A stretch of DNA of 64,000 nt from Thamnaconus septentrionalis (Eukaryota; Chordata; Actinopteri; Tetraodontiformes; Monacanthidae): assembly GCA_009823395.1 (NCBI GenBank), contig CM020513.1, positions 16,464,001 through 16,528,000 on the forward strand, written 5' to 3'. Numbering within the stretch: the stretch's first letter is position 1; each line of letters opens with the position of its first letter. Below are positions 1 to 12,938 of the stretch, in pieces. The position numbers were made by a program, and so were the translations under genes. The notes beneath the pieces were generated by a model, which saw nothing but the letters and a program-made list of their open reading frames with translations, searched no databases and was not told the origin of the DNA.

Positions 1-3000
1 TGCAGATCCTGTTCTTTTTACAAACATTTTACTTCCTCTTTAATGTGACTCACGCCCCCAGCAGGCTTTAAATGCGGAAAATATTGTCACGTTTTGATTC
101 CAATCAGTCACCCAGCTGAGCTGCGCTGCCACTGCTGCTCTTAACACACCTTATAATTATTGAATCAGACTGCAGCGGCTCTCTTTTTTAAGTGACTTTA
201 TGTCACATACATAACTCATACGTATGAATACACAAGGAAAAAAACAATACATGGTTCCATTTTAGATGTAAATATTACACACTGGGCCTTTTACAATAAA
301 TGCTCCGTCTTGTTGTTACAGTTGATTCTACTTCAATGTTATTGATCTATGAAATTGTGCTTTGACCTTTACCCCTCAATGTCTACAGTATGTGTATATA
401 TATATGTTTTTTATTTTTTTTCCAACCCATATGTAGGTATGTGGGTGTATTCACGTGATGATTATGCACATAAATCAAAATCAAATGCAGTTTTAAAGTG
501 TTCTCTGCCATCTACTATTATGGCCCCTGTCTGCTGTTGGTGAGCTGCTGTTTGTGACGTCACCTGCGCAGCACTGCACTGCAGTTTGTGGGTCACACAG
601 CAGGTTGGTTTGTATACAGTCAACTAAACTATGGCAAAGACTATAATGACTATGTTCTAACATGAGGTGTCGTCCTCCTCTCGCTACACACTGAACCTTC
701 TCTCCTGCTCTCCTAATGTGCAGCCAGTATGTTGAGACAGATGGAGCTGAGTGAGAGAAGGTGACCTTCTCTACTTCTTATGTTGCTTTGTTGATGAGAA
801 GCTTGAAGAATCCGTGCATAACACCCCGTCCAGCCGCTCTGTTGGTATTAATAACTCGGCAGGAGATGAGTTCTGTCAAAAGCGGAGGGCTATATTTTTT
901 TTTCATTTTTTTTTTATTGAGGCTGGAAGCTGCTGGAGTTCCGCTCAGAGGATGAAACTCCAGCTCAGCCGGCCAATGACCAAGTATCTAAGTGGTCCAG
1001 TTAAGTGAATTAGGTCAATGTAATTCTCCTCACTGTGGACACGCTGCTGCTTGTGCCAGCAGCTGCATCTGTCGGCAGACTTGGGATGGACGGGGATGTG
1101 CGTCGGCGTCTCTCTAAGTCGTGATTGAAAAAAGGATTTTTTTTTTTTATATCAGAAACGTTTTCCCTGCCTCCGAGTCTGAACGCTATCCAATTTACAC
1201 CGAGCGTGATGCCGTGAAATGTGCCATCTCATTTACCCCTTTTATTAATAGAAGTGTGTGATTGGCTTGTGACGCCGTGTGACATCTCGTGGTCGCTTCA
1301 ACTGGAGGTTTGACCTTGAGATTTTTTCAGGAAAACAACCCTAGATATTTGGTGATTGACCGTCTTGATGATGAGAGTGTCAGAGTGTTGGCAAAAACAA
1401 CCAATATGTCATAAAACAATAACAACAACCATGTTTCCATCGAACACAGCTCATTTGGCTGAGCTAAAGCACCATCTTCTTATGATTATTCATTATTGTG
1501 TGTGTGTGTGTGTGTGCACGCGTGTGTGCGTGTGTGACTGTGGAAGCCATCGCTGGGCCAAAGTCAGAAACCGGCACAAAAAAACAAAAGAAGAAAACAA
1601 CAAGTTTGCAACAACAGCAGAGCGTCTGTAGAAGCAACTTGTCCCGTCGGTCTTGTTGCTGTGATGTGGTCTTTCTTTCCTGGCTTCAGCCTCTTTGTAC
1701 AGTGTGATCTAAATTCATATTTCTGGCTCGTCTACTCTGTCTCAAAATGTTATTACATCACCGGTTTGGAGCCAGCAGAAATAATCGGGCCAAAGACACC
1801 AGCGAGTTTACGCTGCGCAGCAGAGACGTGTTTTTCTCTACAGGAGGAGCGAGTGTAGAGCAACGTCCTCGTCTCTGATGTGTTTATGGTCTCGCTGCAT
1901 GTCTGGTTGCTTTGATCTTCATTTAGATGTAAGTGAGGCCATTTAGGAAGCACGACGTGACCGAGTTCAGCGCCCGTCTTATTGTGACAGATGCTGTGAA
2001 CTCGTGTTATTTGGATGCCGCCGCGATATTTCACCCAAATGTGTAAGTTTGCAGCCTCCTCTCGCTGCTCAGGAGGTGGGAGGATCCGCTGAGGCCGCTG
2101 TGGCTGCAGGATAGAACATCGCTCACCTCAAGAGACGGAGACATATGGCCCGTCGCTCGTGCCGCATCACCGGGACTAAAAGTTATCTGGATGGCGTTTG
2201 CGTGTGGGCTCGTGGTGCTGCGTGCGCTCCCTTTTGATGAGCTTCACTGTATGCAGCTAACGTCCTGTGTGCACATTTACATAAAACATGACCCCCCCCC
2301 TCCCACCACCTCCCAACTCCCTCCCCAGTCTCACAGAAGCGTATCATATTCAGTCAGCCACTGTTGCCCGGTGGGCAAACGGGTGGCTTCCATTGTTCCA
2401 CCTAGCGTGGATTAGCTCGCAGCGCTAATCTGATATCTTTACAGTGGGCTTCACATTTGAATGAGGGGGATTATAAAAGCTGGCATCAGACTTTCAGCTG
2501 CAGCACTGAAGCTGGTGACGGGCTGCAAACAGCAAGAGTTTGATGTTGTTCCGGAGCCCAACCAACGCTTCAGATTCCAGAGTCGTGAAGCTCTTTTCTT
2601 TCTGAGCTCTTTGCTGCCATTCAAGAGCAAATGAATGTTACCTCAGTGGGGCAGATTATTCTGTTTTATTCAATGAGCGTATCAGTGGTGAAGGATGATC
2701 TGAGGGCAGAAAAGGGTTGCGCCGTGGAAATACTATCAGCGCAGCGCTAATCTGTGTGAGTGTGGCAGCCAGCAGCCTTCTGGCCCCACTCAGAGACTCT
2801 CAGCTGATGCGCCACAGTCTTTCCGTTTGCATTTGAAATAATTTCATCATCAGTGTAGCTGATATTTCCTGCCAGTAGAGGACAGCAGCTGCCTGATGGA
2901 ACTCCTTCTGTCCTGAGGCATCGTCCTCTCTGGCTAATCAACAGGAGCTGCAGATGAAATTCACAAATGGTGCCTTTTTTTTTTTTTTTTAAGTTGACTG

Positions 3001-4069
3001 CTCAGTAATTTAAACCATCAGGTGTGAGTTCATCAGTCACCTTCTGTTCTAATGTGACAGTCTAACTGGTGACAGTGAAATTCTAATATATTTAACTCAA
3101 AATAAATCTTTACAATAGATTTTATCCACATGTTTCTGAAACATTCATGTCAGCATTTGCTTTTTTTGCCTCTGCAAACTAAAATAACAACAGCAAACAA
3201 CAAACAGAAAGAAGAAATATGAACACAAGGCTTCAGGCCTTTGACACAGATAAAACGTTGCATCAAACATAGAGCCCAGAGTTCAAACAACAGTTTGCAG
3301 CGTATTGTCTCAATAAATGTATGAATGGGAATCACTGGATCTTCTGAGGTTACAGTGCCAAAAGATTGCTTGAAAATCATGACTCAGGTTTGAACACGTT
3401 CAGTTTACTGCTATGTGGTCCTTTTTCAGATCATCCCTCATGTCATCATACCCAGAATATTCTTCCAGTTTTTTTAGTTTCAGGTTTAGTCAGGTTAGTC
3501 TAACATTCCCTCTGAATTAAAATTACAAACCTTTTTTTTTTAGTGAAGCAGATGAGTGTGATTATTATTCTTAATGTGCTATAAGGCTTATTTCAGCAAA
3601 ACATTTGCACATAATAACATAATATTAATCTTAATTAATATTAATATTCTAATAACATCATATTGAATTTACATAATAGCAGGCAGACATTTCTGTGTCT
3701 TGGTCCCCTGACTAGTGGGCTGGTTCATTTGTTAGTTCGATAAGCACATTTGCTGAAACTCGCAGGCAGCCCCCGCCCCCTCGTGCGCTTCATATACAAT
3801 ACAGTGATACGGCTGAAGTGGTTCCTGCGTGCAGTTTCCACATTCAACTTGAAACACAGAGAGAAAGGAATGGCTGCTCAGGTCAGCTGGAGCCGAACTC
3901 ATTTAGCTGTGGATTCAGCAGCGTGAAGAATGGCCCCGACCACCAGGCTTTATTAGCCTATCAGACCACAGCAGCCAAATGAAGTATTGAAGATGAGCGT
4001 CATTATGTTGTTCGCAGGGCGGCTTTCTTCTTCCACAGCCACAATTATTAACTTTTTGTATTGACCGGG

Positions 4070-4448
4070 GGGCGACACGGTGGCGCAGTGGTTAGCGCTG
4101 CCGCCTCACAGCAAGAAGGTCGTGGGTTCGATTCCGGGGCCCGGACCTGTGACCTTTCTGTGTGGAGTTTGCATGTTCTCCCCGTGTCTGCGTGGGTTCT
4201 CTCCGGGTTCTCCGGCTTCCTCCCACAGTCCAAAAACATGCATGTGAGGTCAATTGAATATTCTAAATTGTCCATAGGTGTGCATGTGAGTGTGAATGGT
4301 TGTTTGTCTCTATGTGGCCCTGCGATGAACTGGCGACTTGTCCAGGGTGTACCCTGCCTTCACCCTAAGACAGCTGGGATAGGCACCAGCAGACCTCCGT
4401 GACCCTGAATTGGAATAAGCAGGTATAGAAGATGAATGAATGAATGAA
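4070..4448 (+). mobile_element. Full-length tRNA-derived SINE with 13-bp target-site duplication
   Basis: The head has a good pol III A box (tggcgcagtgg, 4081-4091) and B box (gttcgattc, 4126-4134) at tRNA-like spacing. A conserved body follows, then a tail of gaat/tgaa repeats. The 13-mer tgtattgaccggg occurs at 4057-4069 and again at 4449-4461, an exact target-site duplication that fixes both ends. Truncated relatives lie at 8677-9009 and 19380-19430, and a minus-strand relative of the tail at about 51838-51930. The family is common in teleosts; I give no family name because I cannot verify one. Confidence 0.93.
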
Positions 4449-5150
4449 TGTATTGACCGGGAGCCCCTGCTGGTTTTAAGCCATGCAGTTATCGACCCTT
4501 TGCACCTTCACACCGATTCCTATTACTCTGGGCTGCCTGTAGGGCTGCTCTCGCTCTCCCCCTCTCTCTCTTCCCTCCCTGTTCTAGTGAGTCTCTTCCC
4601 GCCGCAGCGGCGCAGGATAATGTCTCTGAGCCTCCTCAACACCTCTGCCCCCGTCCCACCTATCTGCATTCCTCTTCCCTCCGCAGCTCTCCGTCAGCCT
4701 GCTCCTTCAATTCTAATTAAGGTGCCTCCCGCTCGCATGCAATCAGAAGTGACAAACATCTCCGTTGATTCATGTTTAAAACAGGAGAGCCACTCTCAAA
4801 AAAAAGAGAGAAAGAAAAAACAATTTCATCAGCTTAGATGTGGGTGGCGAGAGGAGTCGGGGAATGAATTAATTTGCAGGTGCGAGGGCTGGTAATTTGT
4901 GTCACCTCCCTCTCTGAGTTTTCAAGTCTCATTTTGTTTCTTTATACTGTGACTCGGGTGTAAATGTGCGTCTGGCTCTAATTAAGGCAAGCAGAGATAC
5001 CATCAAGTCTAGACTGGGGAGGTAATCAATATAAAGACCTCCTCAAAGTTCACATGGCATTTACTAGTTATAATCGGCATTACTATCATGGATGGGCTCT
5101 GCTTCCTCCTTCTGGCACAATCCTATTGGGAAGACAGGAGACCAATTGAT

Positions 5151-5265
5151 CAGTGGTGTTCAACCTTTTTTGAGCCACAACACATTTTTTTACATTAAAA
5201 AAATCCTGTGGCACACCACCAGCCAAAATACTGTAAAATGACACTTTTAAGCCTAATAATGAAAA
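5151..5265 (+). mobile_element. Partial hAT-like MITE, related to the copy at 46862-47203
   Basis: Starts with cagtggtgttcaacc and shares the order of motifs 'tttacatt', 'tggcac', 'accagccaaaatactgtaaaatgac' (read loosely) with the element at 46862. No matching right terminal repeat was found, so it looks truncated; the right border is approximate. Confidence 0.55.
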
Positions 5266-7123
5266 TATGATATGATATGAAAACTGTCAGGGCAGCCGTT
5301 CATCAGTGCAGTAAAGACAGTCAGTGTTATTATAATAACTTGTTAAAATGCACGTTGTGGTGATAGTGAAGGTTGTGTATTTGTGGTCGTCAGTGTGAGA
5401 CGGGTCTTATTAGAATCCCCACAGCAACCTGCGCTTCTCCTCCAGGTGACTCCATTTTCTCTCCAGGAGTTTGGACCAGAACCAGAGCAGGTTTTTTTTT
5501 TTTTTTGTTCCATTTTTCACAATGTGTTCAGGATCTCATATCAGAGGGCTAAACCTGTGTTTTTTCCCTGGATATTGATTTTCTTTTTTGATTTTTGCTC
5601 TGCACACCCAGCTCATGATGAACCCCAGTGCTTCCCCAGCAGGTGAGATTCCCCACACACTCACATTTCCCCCGGAGCTGTTTCTGGAAGTTGACCCAGT
5701 AAGCAGTGCGACTGCTGCTTGAATTTTGCTCCGTGTGCACGTTCAAGAGTTGTTGCTGCCGGCTCCTGCTCTGCACTTTTGCAGTGTTGTTCTCCTCTTT
5801 GGACTCTGTGACCTCCTGTGGGTTTGTGGGCAAACTCTACATCACTCGGTCCCTCCACAGGTTTCGTGATAACCTCCACAGACGTGGCGGCACTTCAGCT
5901 GTTTCTCCAAGATGTCCCACCGACCGTCTGCTCAGGATTCTTGTTATTCCCAAGTGGTTTGCTCCGTGTGATAAAATGTGTGTCTCTATGTGGATATAAT
6001 GACTGGACCTCCAGGTTGGACGACCACAACACCTCAACTCTTCCTTGTGTTTGCATGTCAGAACACGGCAGTGCGTGTTGTGTGTTCCGGTTGTGAGTCT
6101 CAGTTTGCACGCCAGTCTGCGTTCCTGGAGCTGCACTCCGGGGTGGCTTTGCACCCGAGAACCGAGCGGTTCAACGTGATGGCACGATGACAACGCGGCA
6201 CATCGTTGACTGTGCTCCCCTCCTCTCCACACATCCTTGGAGAGGAGGAGGCTTGTCAGGCCTGATTATGTCTTCTGAAATCAAACAAAATGGCTCCTGT
6301 TTGTCTCTGCAACCCCCCCCCTCTCCACCCGCCGCCTTGCGCTGGAGTAGGACGAATACCATTTAGTATTCATTGTTAGTGGGTTTTTTTCCCCCCCACT
6401 TAGAATGAGTGAAAGACTTCTGACATTTCCAGAGTCGGTGAACTTTTGGAACGTGGAGTTTATATTTTCTGACATTTCACAGAGTGCTTGTTTCAGCAGA
6501 AGGGAATCGATGAGAGCGTTTGGTCCTGCTACCTGGCATTAGACTGAACCAGCACAATCTTTAATTGAAAATAGGAAAGAAGCGTAAAATGCAAATGAGG
6601 GATCAAACGGGACATGGAAATTAAAAATAAAAACAAAACAGAAGAAAAACCGTTCATAACACTTCCATTCTTATGAACGCAGCTAGAATTCAGGGACGGT
6701 TGTAAAAACAGTTTGTATCTAAAGAACAAAAGTGCAGCAACTGAAAAATGCAGTGTGCTCTTAAAATAGAACAGCGGAGAAAGATGCACTGCAGGTGAGA
6801 GTGAGCGAGGCCTGTTTCTGTTGTGATGACTGAGTGTGTGTTGCTCTTTACATGCCGGGTGGAGGAGCCTCAGGGTGAAGGCTGCTTGGCAGGAGACATC
6901 CTATCAAGGCCAGAGACAGGTGTTGGGGTGGGGGGGTGATCTTGACCTACTGAGGGCAATAAAGTCACAATTAACAATTTATTCATACCTGAGGGGAGAA
7001 AACGCTGGGTTCCAATCTCCACCGTAGTATTGAGTGATCCACAGCTTCATCCAGGAACAGGCCACAAATGGCCAAGATGGTCTCACTGCACTGTGAGGGT
7101 TGTTTGCTCTCATTTGTTTCATT

Positions 7124-7454
7124 AGCTGCGTTTCCATCACCCCTAGAATTGTGTAAAACCTAAACATCGCAATAAAAAAGTGGTGATGGAAACAGCTCAA
7201 CTTGGAAAAACCTCTCAAAAATGGCTAAAAGGTTTTGCCGCTGTCATGAGGTGGTTTTTCAGACGTACACACGCCACGTATGGGGTCACGTGACCAGTCT
7301 ACTGACCAGTGAAAATGGCGCGTTATGACTGGACGGAGGAGAAGACAGAATATTTTTTTTACAAGTAATCAAAGAGAAAAAATATAACAAACGTTCTTCG
7401 AAATTTTGGAAATACCGCTTTTATTTTGCCAAACACTGTCATGGAAACGCAGCT
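7124..7454. mobile_element. Miniature inverted-repeat element with 14-bp terminal repeats
   Basis: agctgcgtttccat at 7124-7137 is the exact reverse complement of atggaaacgcagct at 7441-7454. An internal near-copy of the terminal repeat in opposite orientation lies at about 7183-7197 (ggtgatggaaacagc), so the left 75 bases can themselves fold back. No clean target-site duplication is visible. The interior has no coding capacity. Confidence 0.75.
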
Positions 7455-8676
7455 ATAGAAACACATCAGGATTTTCTGACACAGCTAACTGCGCACTCCA
7501 CACCCTCCTGTTGTAAATCTGCTCTCATCGACACACATTAAAAGCCATTTGTAAACAAAATCCCGGAGCTTGACATTTAAATCTCGCTGATTTTGCATCT
7601 CAGACCAAGAGTGGCATTAAGGCTCATTAAAATGTTTATCGTTCGGACGTGTGGAAGTCCAATAGCCCCTCACTCCAGAAACGTGTCTGTTGTTCCCGTC
7701 CTGAGTTTGGATTACAAAAAAGCTCAAATGCAGGCAGATTGTTTTTGTATGTTTTCTTGGAAAATTGTTGTCGGAATTGTAGGAGGACGTCCAGATCCTC
7801 AGTGGGTGGGTGAAGGCGCAGCAGGCCGAGCTGCTCACTAAACCATTTCAAACCCCAAAGCTGCAAACAGTCGTTGGGTTCCTGGAGTCAAGTCACAGGT
7901 GCCTTTCTGCAACTTCTAAAACCTCCATCAACGATGAACGATTTTAAATTGCAGAACAATCAAATGATTTTTGCTTCATCTAAAATAATCATGTTGGATT
8001 TTTTTTTTCTATGAAATTGGGCAAGTCAACAGCTGTGCAAACAACTCTGCATCGTTGTGTTCCTAAGCAACCAAGGCGGCAGGCTGGGTCTTCAAACCAG
8101 CCGTATGTATAGTATATTTCTGTCTGCGAAGCTGCCTCCTCAGCCTTTTGTAGGTTTGCAGCCATTGCTCTGAAAATATTATAAGCCTTACTTACTCGTC
8201 CAAACTGGGCCTGACGTTCCCCCCCATCATGCAGCCATTTCATTGGCCAAACAATGCCTCACTAGTCCACATTACACATATTCCTCCTCGTCCGCACTGG
8301 CATCCAGGAAACACAGCGAGCAGCGAGCGCTCAGCAGCACAGCGGCAGACAATACCGGCAGATATTGAATATATAACTTCAGCAGACGAGCCTATAGAGC
8401 GGCGCTGCACTGTGCCGATTAATAATGTGTAGGCTGCTGTGTCGGAGTGAGTGCCGGCGGCTCAGGCAGCTCCGGCGCTCAGCCACGGCGCTTCTACCGT
8501 ATCATGTCGCCTCTCTCAGTGGCTTAAAGCTGAATCCTGCCAGTGTGACCTGCAGGACCTCCACTGATTGCTGTCTACCATGATGACTTTGTGATTGATT
8601 GTGGCTGTCGCCTTTGCTTCTTCATTGCCACGTTATAGCTTTTTTATTTATTTATTAATTGTTATGTAGAAAAGTT

Positions 8677-9009
8677 GGGGTCTCTCCATGTTCTCCCTAT
8701 GTCTGCTGGGTTCTCTCCAGGTTCTCCGTGTGTCTGCTGGGTTCTCTCCAGGTTCTCCGTGTGTCTGCTGGGTTCTCTCCATGCTCTCCAGCTTCCTCCC
8801 ACAGTCCAAACACATGCATGTGAGGTGACTTGGAAACTCTAAATTGTCCGTAGGTGTGTATGTGATCGCGAATGGTTGTTTGTCTCTATGTGGCCCTGTG
8901 ATGAAGAGGCCACTGGTCCAGGGTGTCACCCTGCCTTCACCCAATGACAGCTGGGAGAGGCTCCAGCAGACCACCATGACCCTGATGGAAAATGGATGAA
9001 TGGATGGAT
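8677..9009 (+). mobile_element. 5'-truncated SINE of the 4070 family, with 10-bp target-site duplication and internal tandem expansion
   Basis: It lacks the tRNA head but keeps the body (cttcctcccacagtccaaa, then aaattgtccgtaggtgtg) and an atgaatggatgga tail. The 10-mer tagaaaagtt at 8667-8676 is repeated at 9010-9019. Within the body a 31-bp unit beginning gtctgctgggttctctcc is present about three times in tandem (8701-8731, 8732-8762, 8763-8793), whereas the full-length copy at 4070 has it once. Confidence 0.88.
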
Positions 9010-9286
9010 TAGAAAAGTTTCCTCCCTGTAGTTTCACCCTCCTCAACCAGGCAGCCGCTGATGTGAAAAAAAATAGCTTAATATTATTTCTGAGTAGGAT
9101 CTGCTTTTTATAAAGGCTTCATCATGAAGTGTCCTTAAATACTTCTTCTTTTAAATGTGGGCGCTGCCCAGAGCTCTATGTCTCTGTGCTGGTGTCTGTT
9201 TATTCCTTGTTTTCACCCAGGACGGTGCTCAAGGCATCTTCTCTGTCTTCTGGAGCTGCCATCCCATCACACCTCTGTCTGCCTGC

Positions 9287-9291
<5 letters not shown>

Positions 9292-9344
<53 letters not shown>
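9292..9344 (+). repeat. (TG)n microsatellite
   Basis: Uninterrupted TG dinucleotides of about 53 bases, followed after 15 bases by a (CTG)9 array at 9360-9386. Long open frames through it are low-complexity artefacts. Confidence 0.97.
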
Positions 9345-9346
<2 letters not shown>

Positions 9347-9359
9347 TCAGTGTACCACG

Positions 9360-9386
9360 CTGCTGCTGCTGCTGCTGCTGCTGCTG
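9360..9386 (+). repeat. (CTG)9 triplet array
   Basis: Nine uninterrupted CTG units on the sense strand of magi2. One of at least seven such arrays between 9.3 and 35.5 kb. Confidence 0.97.
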
Positions 9387-9479
9387 CATTCCACAGCATC
9401 TTTCCATTTCCGTGCGTGTGACGCCTTCACACACGGTCTGACATTGGAGAGCAGCTGGTGGGTGAGATGATGATGACGA

Positions 9480-10170
9480 TGATGAGCAAGAATGTCAGCG
9501 CCCATCCTGGCATCCGCGTGCACGCGCACCCACCTGCAGGTGCTCTCATACTATATCTGCCGCTCCCTCCCTCCCTCCCACCCCCCTCCGCCTCCTTGCA
9601 AACGCACGACTTCCAGTGCAGTGTCTCCCGCCGCGGCTAGGGGTCGCTGCAGGACCGTCAGAGTGGCTGTGGCGCCGCTCGGCGGTCAGGTTGTTTGGAG
9701 CCGCCTGGCTTCCCACTGGCGTCTCCTGCTCCCCTCTTGTGCTCCCGACACTCGTCGCCTCGGTCTCACCGCGGCTCCCCTGCTCTTCATCCGCGTCATC
9801 CTCCTTCACCGGGATTTAAGGGAAAAAATATAACTGTCAGCGACCAGGTGCGGTCGCGCGTCTCTCCGTGCGTGCGTGCGTGCGTGCGTGGTGTGGAGCG
9901 GCGAGAGGCGGCGGAACGGCGGCGTTTTCTTTGGAGACGGGCGAGGATGCGCTGAGCGATTAGAGGACGCCGGGGAGGACAGGCCGGTGTGCGGATGTGT
10001 ACCTGTGGAGAGAGGAGGAGCGCTTCGACCCGCGACATCTCAACATCCGCCCGAGCTGCCGATGAGGTGCCCGGTGTCTCCATCCCTCCTCTGTCTGCCT
10101 CCGCATCCCCCCGATTTCCCTTCCCCCCCCGTGTGTGTGTGTGTGTTGTGTGCGCGCGCTTTTCTGTGCA
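9480..10170. promoter_or_regulatory. CpG-rich block, candidate internal promoter or first exon
   Basis: By my count there are about 33 CpG dinucleotides in 9841-10080 alone, far above the flanking intron. The block includes a (CGTG)n run near 9870-9890 and GC-rich sequence to about 10140. It lies about 2 kb upstream of the first visible coding exon. MAGI2/S-SCAM is known to make shorter isoforms that lack PDZ0, and an internal promoter here could feed one. No TATA box or recognisable coding exon is evident, so this is inference from base composition and position. Confidence 0.4.
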
Positions 10171-10541
10171 TGCATAAATACGTGCATGGGCATCTGTGCA
10201 TGTCAAATATCTGTGGCCTGCATTTGCATCACAGCTGTATGATATGAGATGATGTGACGTTCACCCCTCTGACAGCTGCAATAGATCTCACAGGGTTAAT
10301 CAGCTTTTCCTCCTGTCTTTCTTTGTGTTCTTCCTCTCCTCCTTCTCCTCTCCTCCTCTCCTCCTCTCCTTGCTCATTACGAGGCAGCTCCGAGGGCTTC
10401 GCAGCCTTTTGCTAAAATGGTGCCAGTTTGCATGAGCTCTTATCCCGAAAGGCCCTGATTGTCACACGCTTTTTTCAGTCACCTGCAACATCAGCGCAGG
10501 TATCGTCGGCGTGCCTGTGTGACACACACACACACCGCTAC

Positions 10542-10544
<3 letters not shown>

Positions 10545-10600
<56 letters not shown>
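10545..10600 (+). repeat. (CA)n microsatellite
   Basis: Uninterrupted CA array of 56 bases, preceded by a shorter interrupted CA run at 10521-10535. Confidence 0.97.
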
Positions 10601-10602
<2 letters not shown>

Positions 10603-12025
10603 GTGCATGTTGTGTCTTTGACAGGTGGCCTCCACATTAGTTTGAGGTCCAGTCACCGTCAGCGTGGCAGGAGGTCTGCTGGAGCGTGTGTGTGTGTTTT
10701 CTCTTATTTGCTAAATGCACAGCGTGTAAGCTCGTCCCTCCCACCGTCTGATGGGATGTTCTTGCATGCAGAGTGTTGTGTGGAGAACAAGTTCTCCTCC
10801 TCCGTCCCTCCCGGGCCTCTTCTGCCTCGGCGTGGAGGGAGGGGAAGCCATTCATGGACATTATAGTGCCGAGTCTGTGCAGTGCAGATATGATTACCTG
10901 TTTTTTTTTTTTCAAGTCCCTGTTTAGTGTTTGTCAGTGATTTTTCTGCGTTTTAGTGGACTGGCTCCGTCAGAAGGCAGCTGACTTGGAAGGAGCAGAG
11001 ATGTGGAGGTCTGAGATGAGGGAGCTTCTGTCCTCTAGGCTTCATCATCCAACCTGCTGACACTGCATATCTGACCCCAAGGGGGATTGCTGCTTTACAC
11101 AATTACTATGAAGCATGCGCGCGCGCGCGCGTGCGCGTGTGCGTGTGCGTGTGTGTGTGTGTTACTCTTGTAAGTGGGCAGTGAGCTCCTGTGTTCTTTT
11201 ATTTATGAGCGTGTTTGACCTTTAGCTCTCCTTTAGCCTCTTCACCATGAGACGTCTCGCTGCCAGTCAAACTGAGGGTCTCTGGAAAGTTTGGGCCTCC
11301 AAACCATGCAAGGTTTTCATATTGCAGCCTTTCCCAGGTCTTAATTTAACATGGCAGACTGGGATCAATTTCAAAAATACAAAAAATGATTTTTAGCTGC
11401 TTTGTTACTGGAGAAGTGGATTCTTTGTTTTTTGGAAGGAGGCAATAGTGATGCGGCAATCAGCAGCTCACAGCTGACTGGAGGAGAGGCAGCAGTGCCC
11501 TCTGTGACATCACTACGGGTTGTTTTTCCAGACACTTTTTGAATGGTGGAGCAGGCAGACGAAGTCACAGATGGATTTTTCGCTGCCAGGCTTGAGACAC
11601 ATCTCGTCGGAAAACACTGGCAGTGAATTCAGCGTCACGTGGGACTGAAAGCCAGTGAGATTTTGCTGATGTCTGCCGACTCCACACCATCGCCTGCTTG
11701 TCAGCGATCATGGTGTTTTTACTCTCATTTGTTTGTTTTTTTTCTCTAGAATTGTGTTCAGTGTATGGTGTGGTCTGGTGGAATAAGTTTTCAGTGCAAC
11801 TTGGTGCAGGTTCCAACATTTAAACACGACGTCGTTTTACATACTGACAAAAACACTCAGACAAACCCAAGGGCCGTGCAAAACCCCCCTCAGTGTTCAG
11901 AATGTTTATTGCAATTGGGATGAAACTGCTTCTGAAGGGGGTTGTTTTTGAGGCAATTGACCTGTAGCGCCTCCCAGAGGGCACTTCCAAAAACACCCAA
12001 GAGGAGTTTGGAGGTTGCCGTCACC

Positions 12026-12061
12026 CAGCAGCAGCGGCAGCAGCGGCAGCAGCAGCAGCAG
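12026..12061 (+). repeat. Interrupted CAG/CGG triplet run
   Basis: CAG units broken twice by CGG, about 115 bases upstream of the first visible exon. Orientation is opposite to the CTG arrays elsewhere. Confidence 0.9.
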
Positions 12062-12104
12062 CTGTGGGTGTCGTGCATGTCGCCAGATGAGATGCTCTGA
12101 TTGA

Positions 12105-12650
<546 letters not shown>

Positions 12651-12892
12651 TGAGGTTTCCACGGCAACCAGCCTCTTGTCTCGAGGCTTGCATTGCCTTA
12701 ATACCCTACCAACCCCCCATTCCCCCCTCCCTTCAGCACACACACACACACACACACACATACCCATTTGCAAAGACAATAACGCACGTCTGTGTTTCTT
12801 AAACATATTTCTCCTGCTCTGAACACACACACACACGCACACACACACACACACACACACAGCGTGTGGCGGCTGTGATGGGCGGCGGTGGA

Positions 12893-12938
12893 GGCCGACA
12901 GCAGACTGAGCCGTCGTCGCCTCAGTCTGCTGTCGGCC
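12893..12938. repeat. Perfect 18-bp GC-rich hairpin with 10-nt loop
   Basis: The left arm ggccgacagcagactgag (12893-12910) is the exact reverse complement of ctcagtctgctgtcggcc (12921-12938). The loop is ccgtcgtcgc. It lies in a CpG-rich patch just after a CA array. It is shorter than a usual pre-miRNA hairpin and no tRNA-like or snoRNA motif was seen. Confidence 0.93.

Noticed and set aside
1356..1631. 91-residue open frame
   Set aside because: It contains a GT microsatellite translation (CVCVCVC) and no domain.
4081..4140. Possible tRNA gene
   Set aside because: A and B boxes are good, but no cloverleaf with acceptor stem can be drawn and the sequence continues into a SINE body and tail with target-site duplications.
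4061..4402. 113-residue open frame
   Set aside because: It lies inside the tRNA-derived SINE and starts in its head; SINEs are non-coding.
9129..9470. Open frames with CVCVCV and LLLLLL runs
   Set aside because: They are translations of the (TG)n and (CTG)9 microsatellites.
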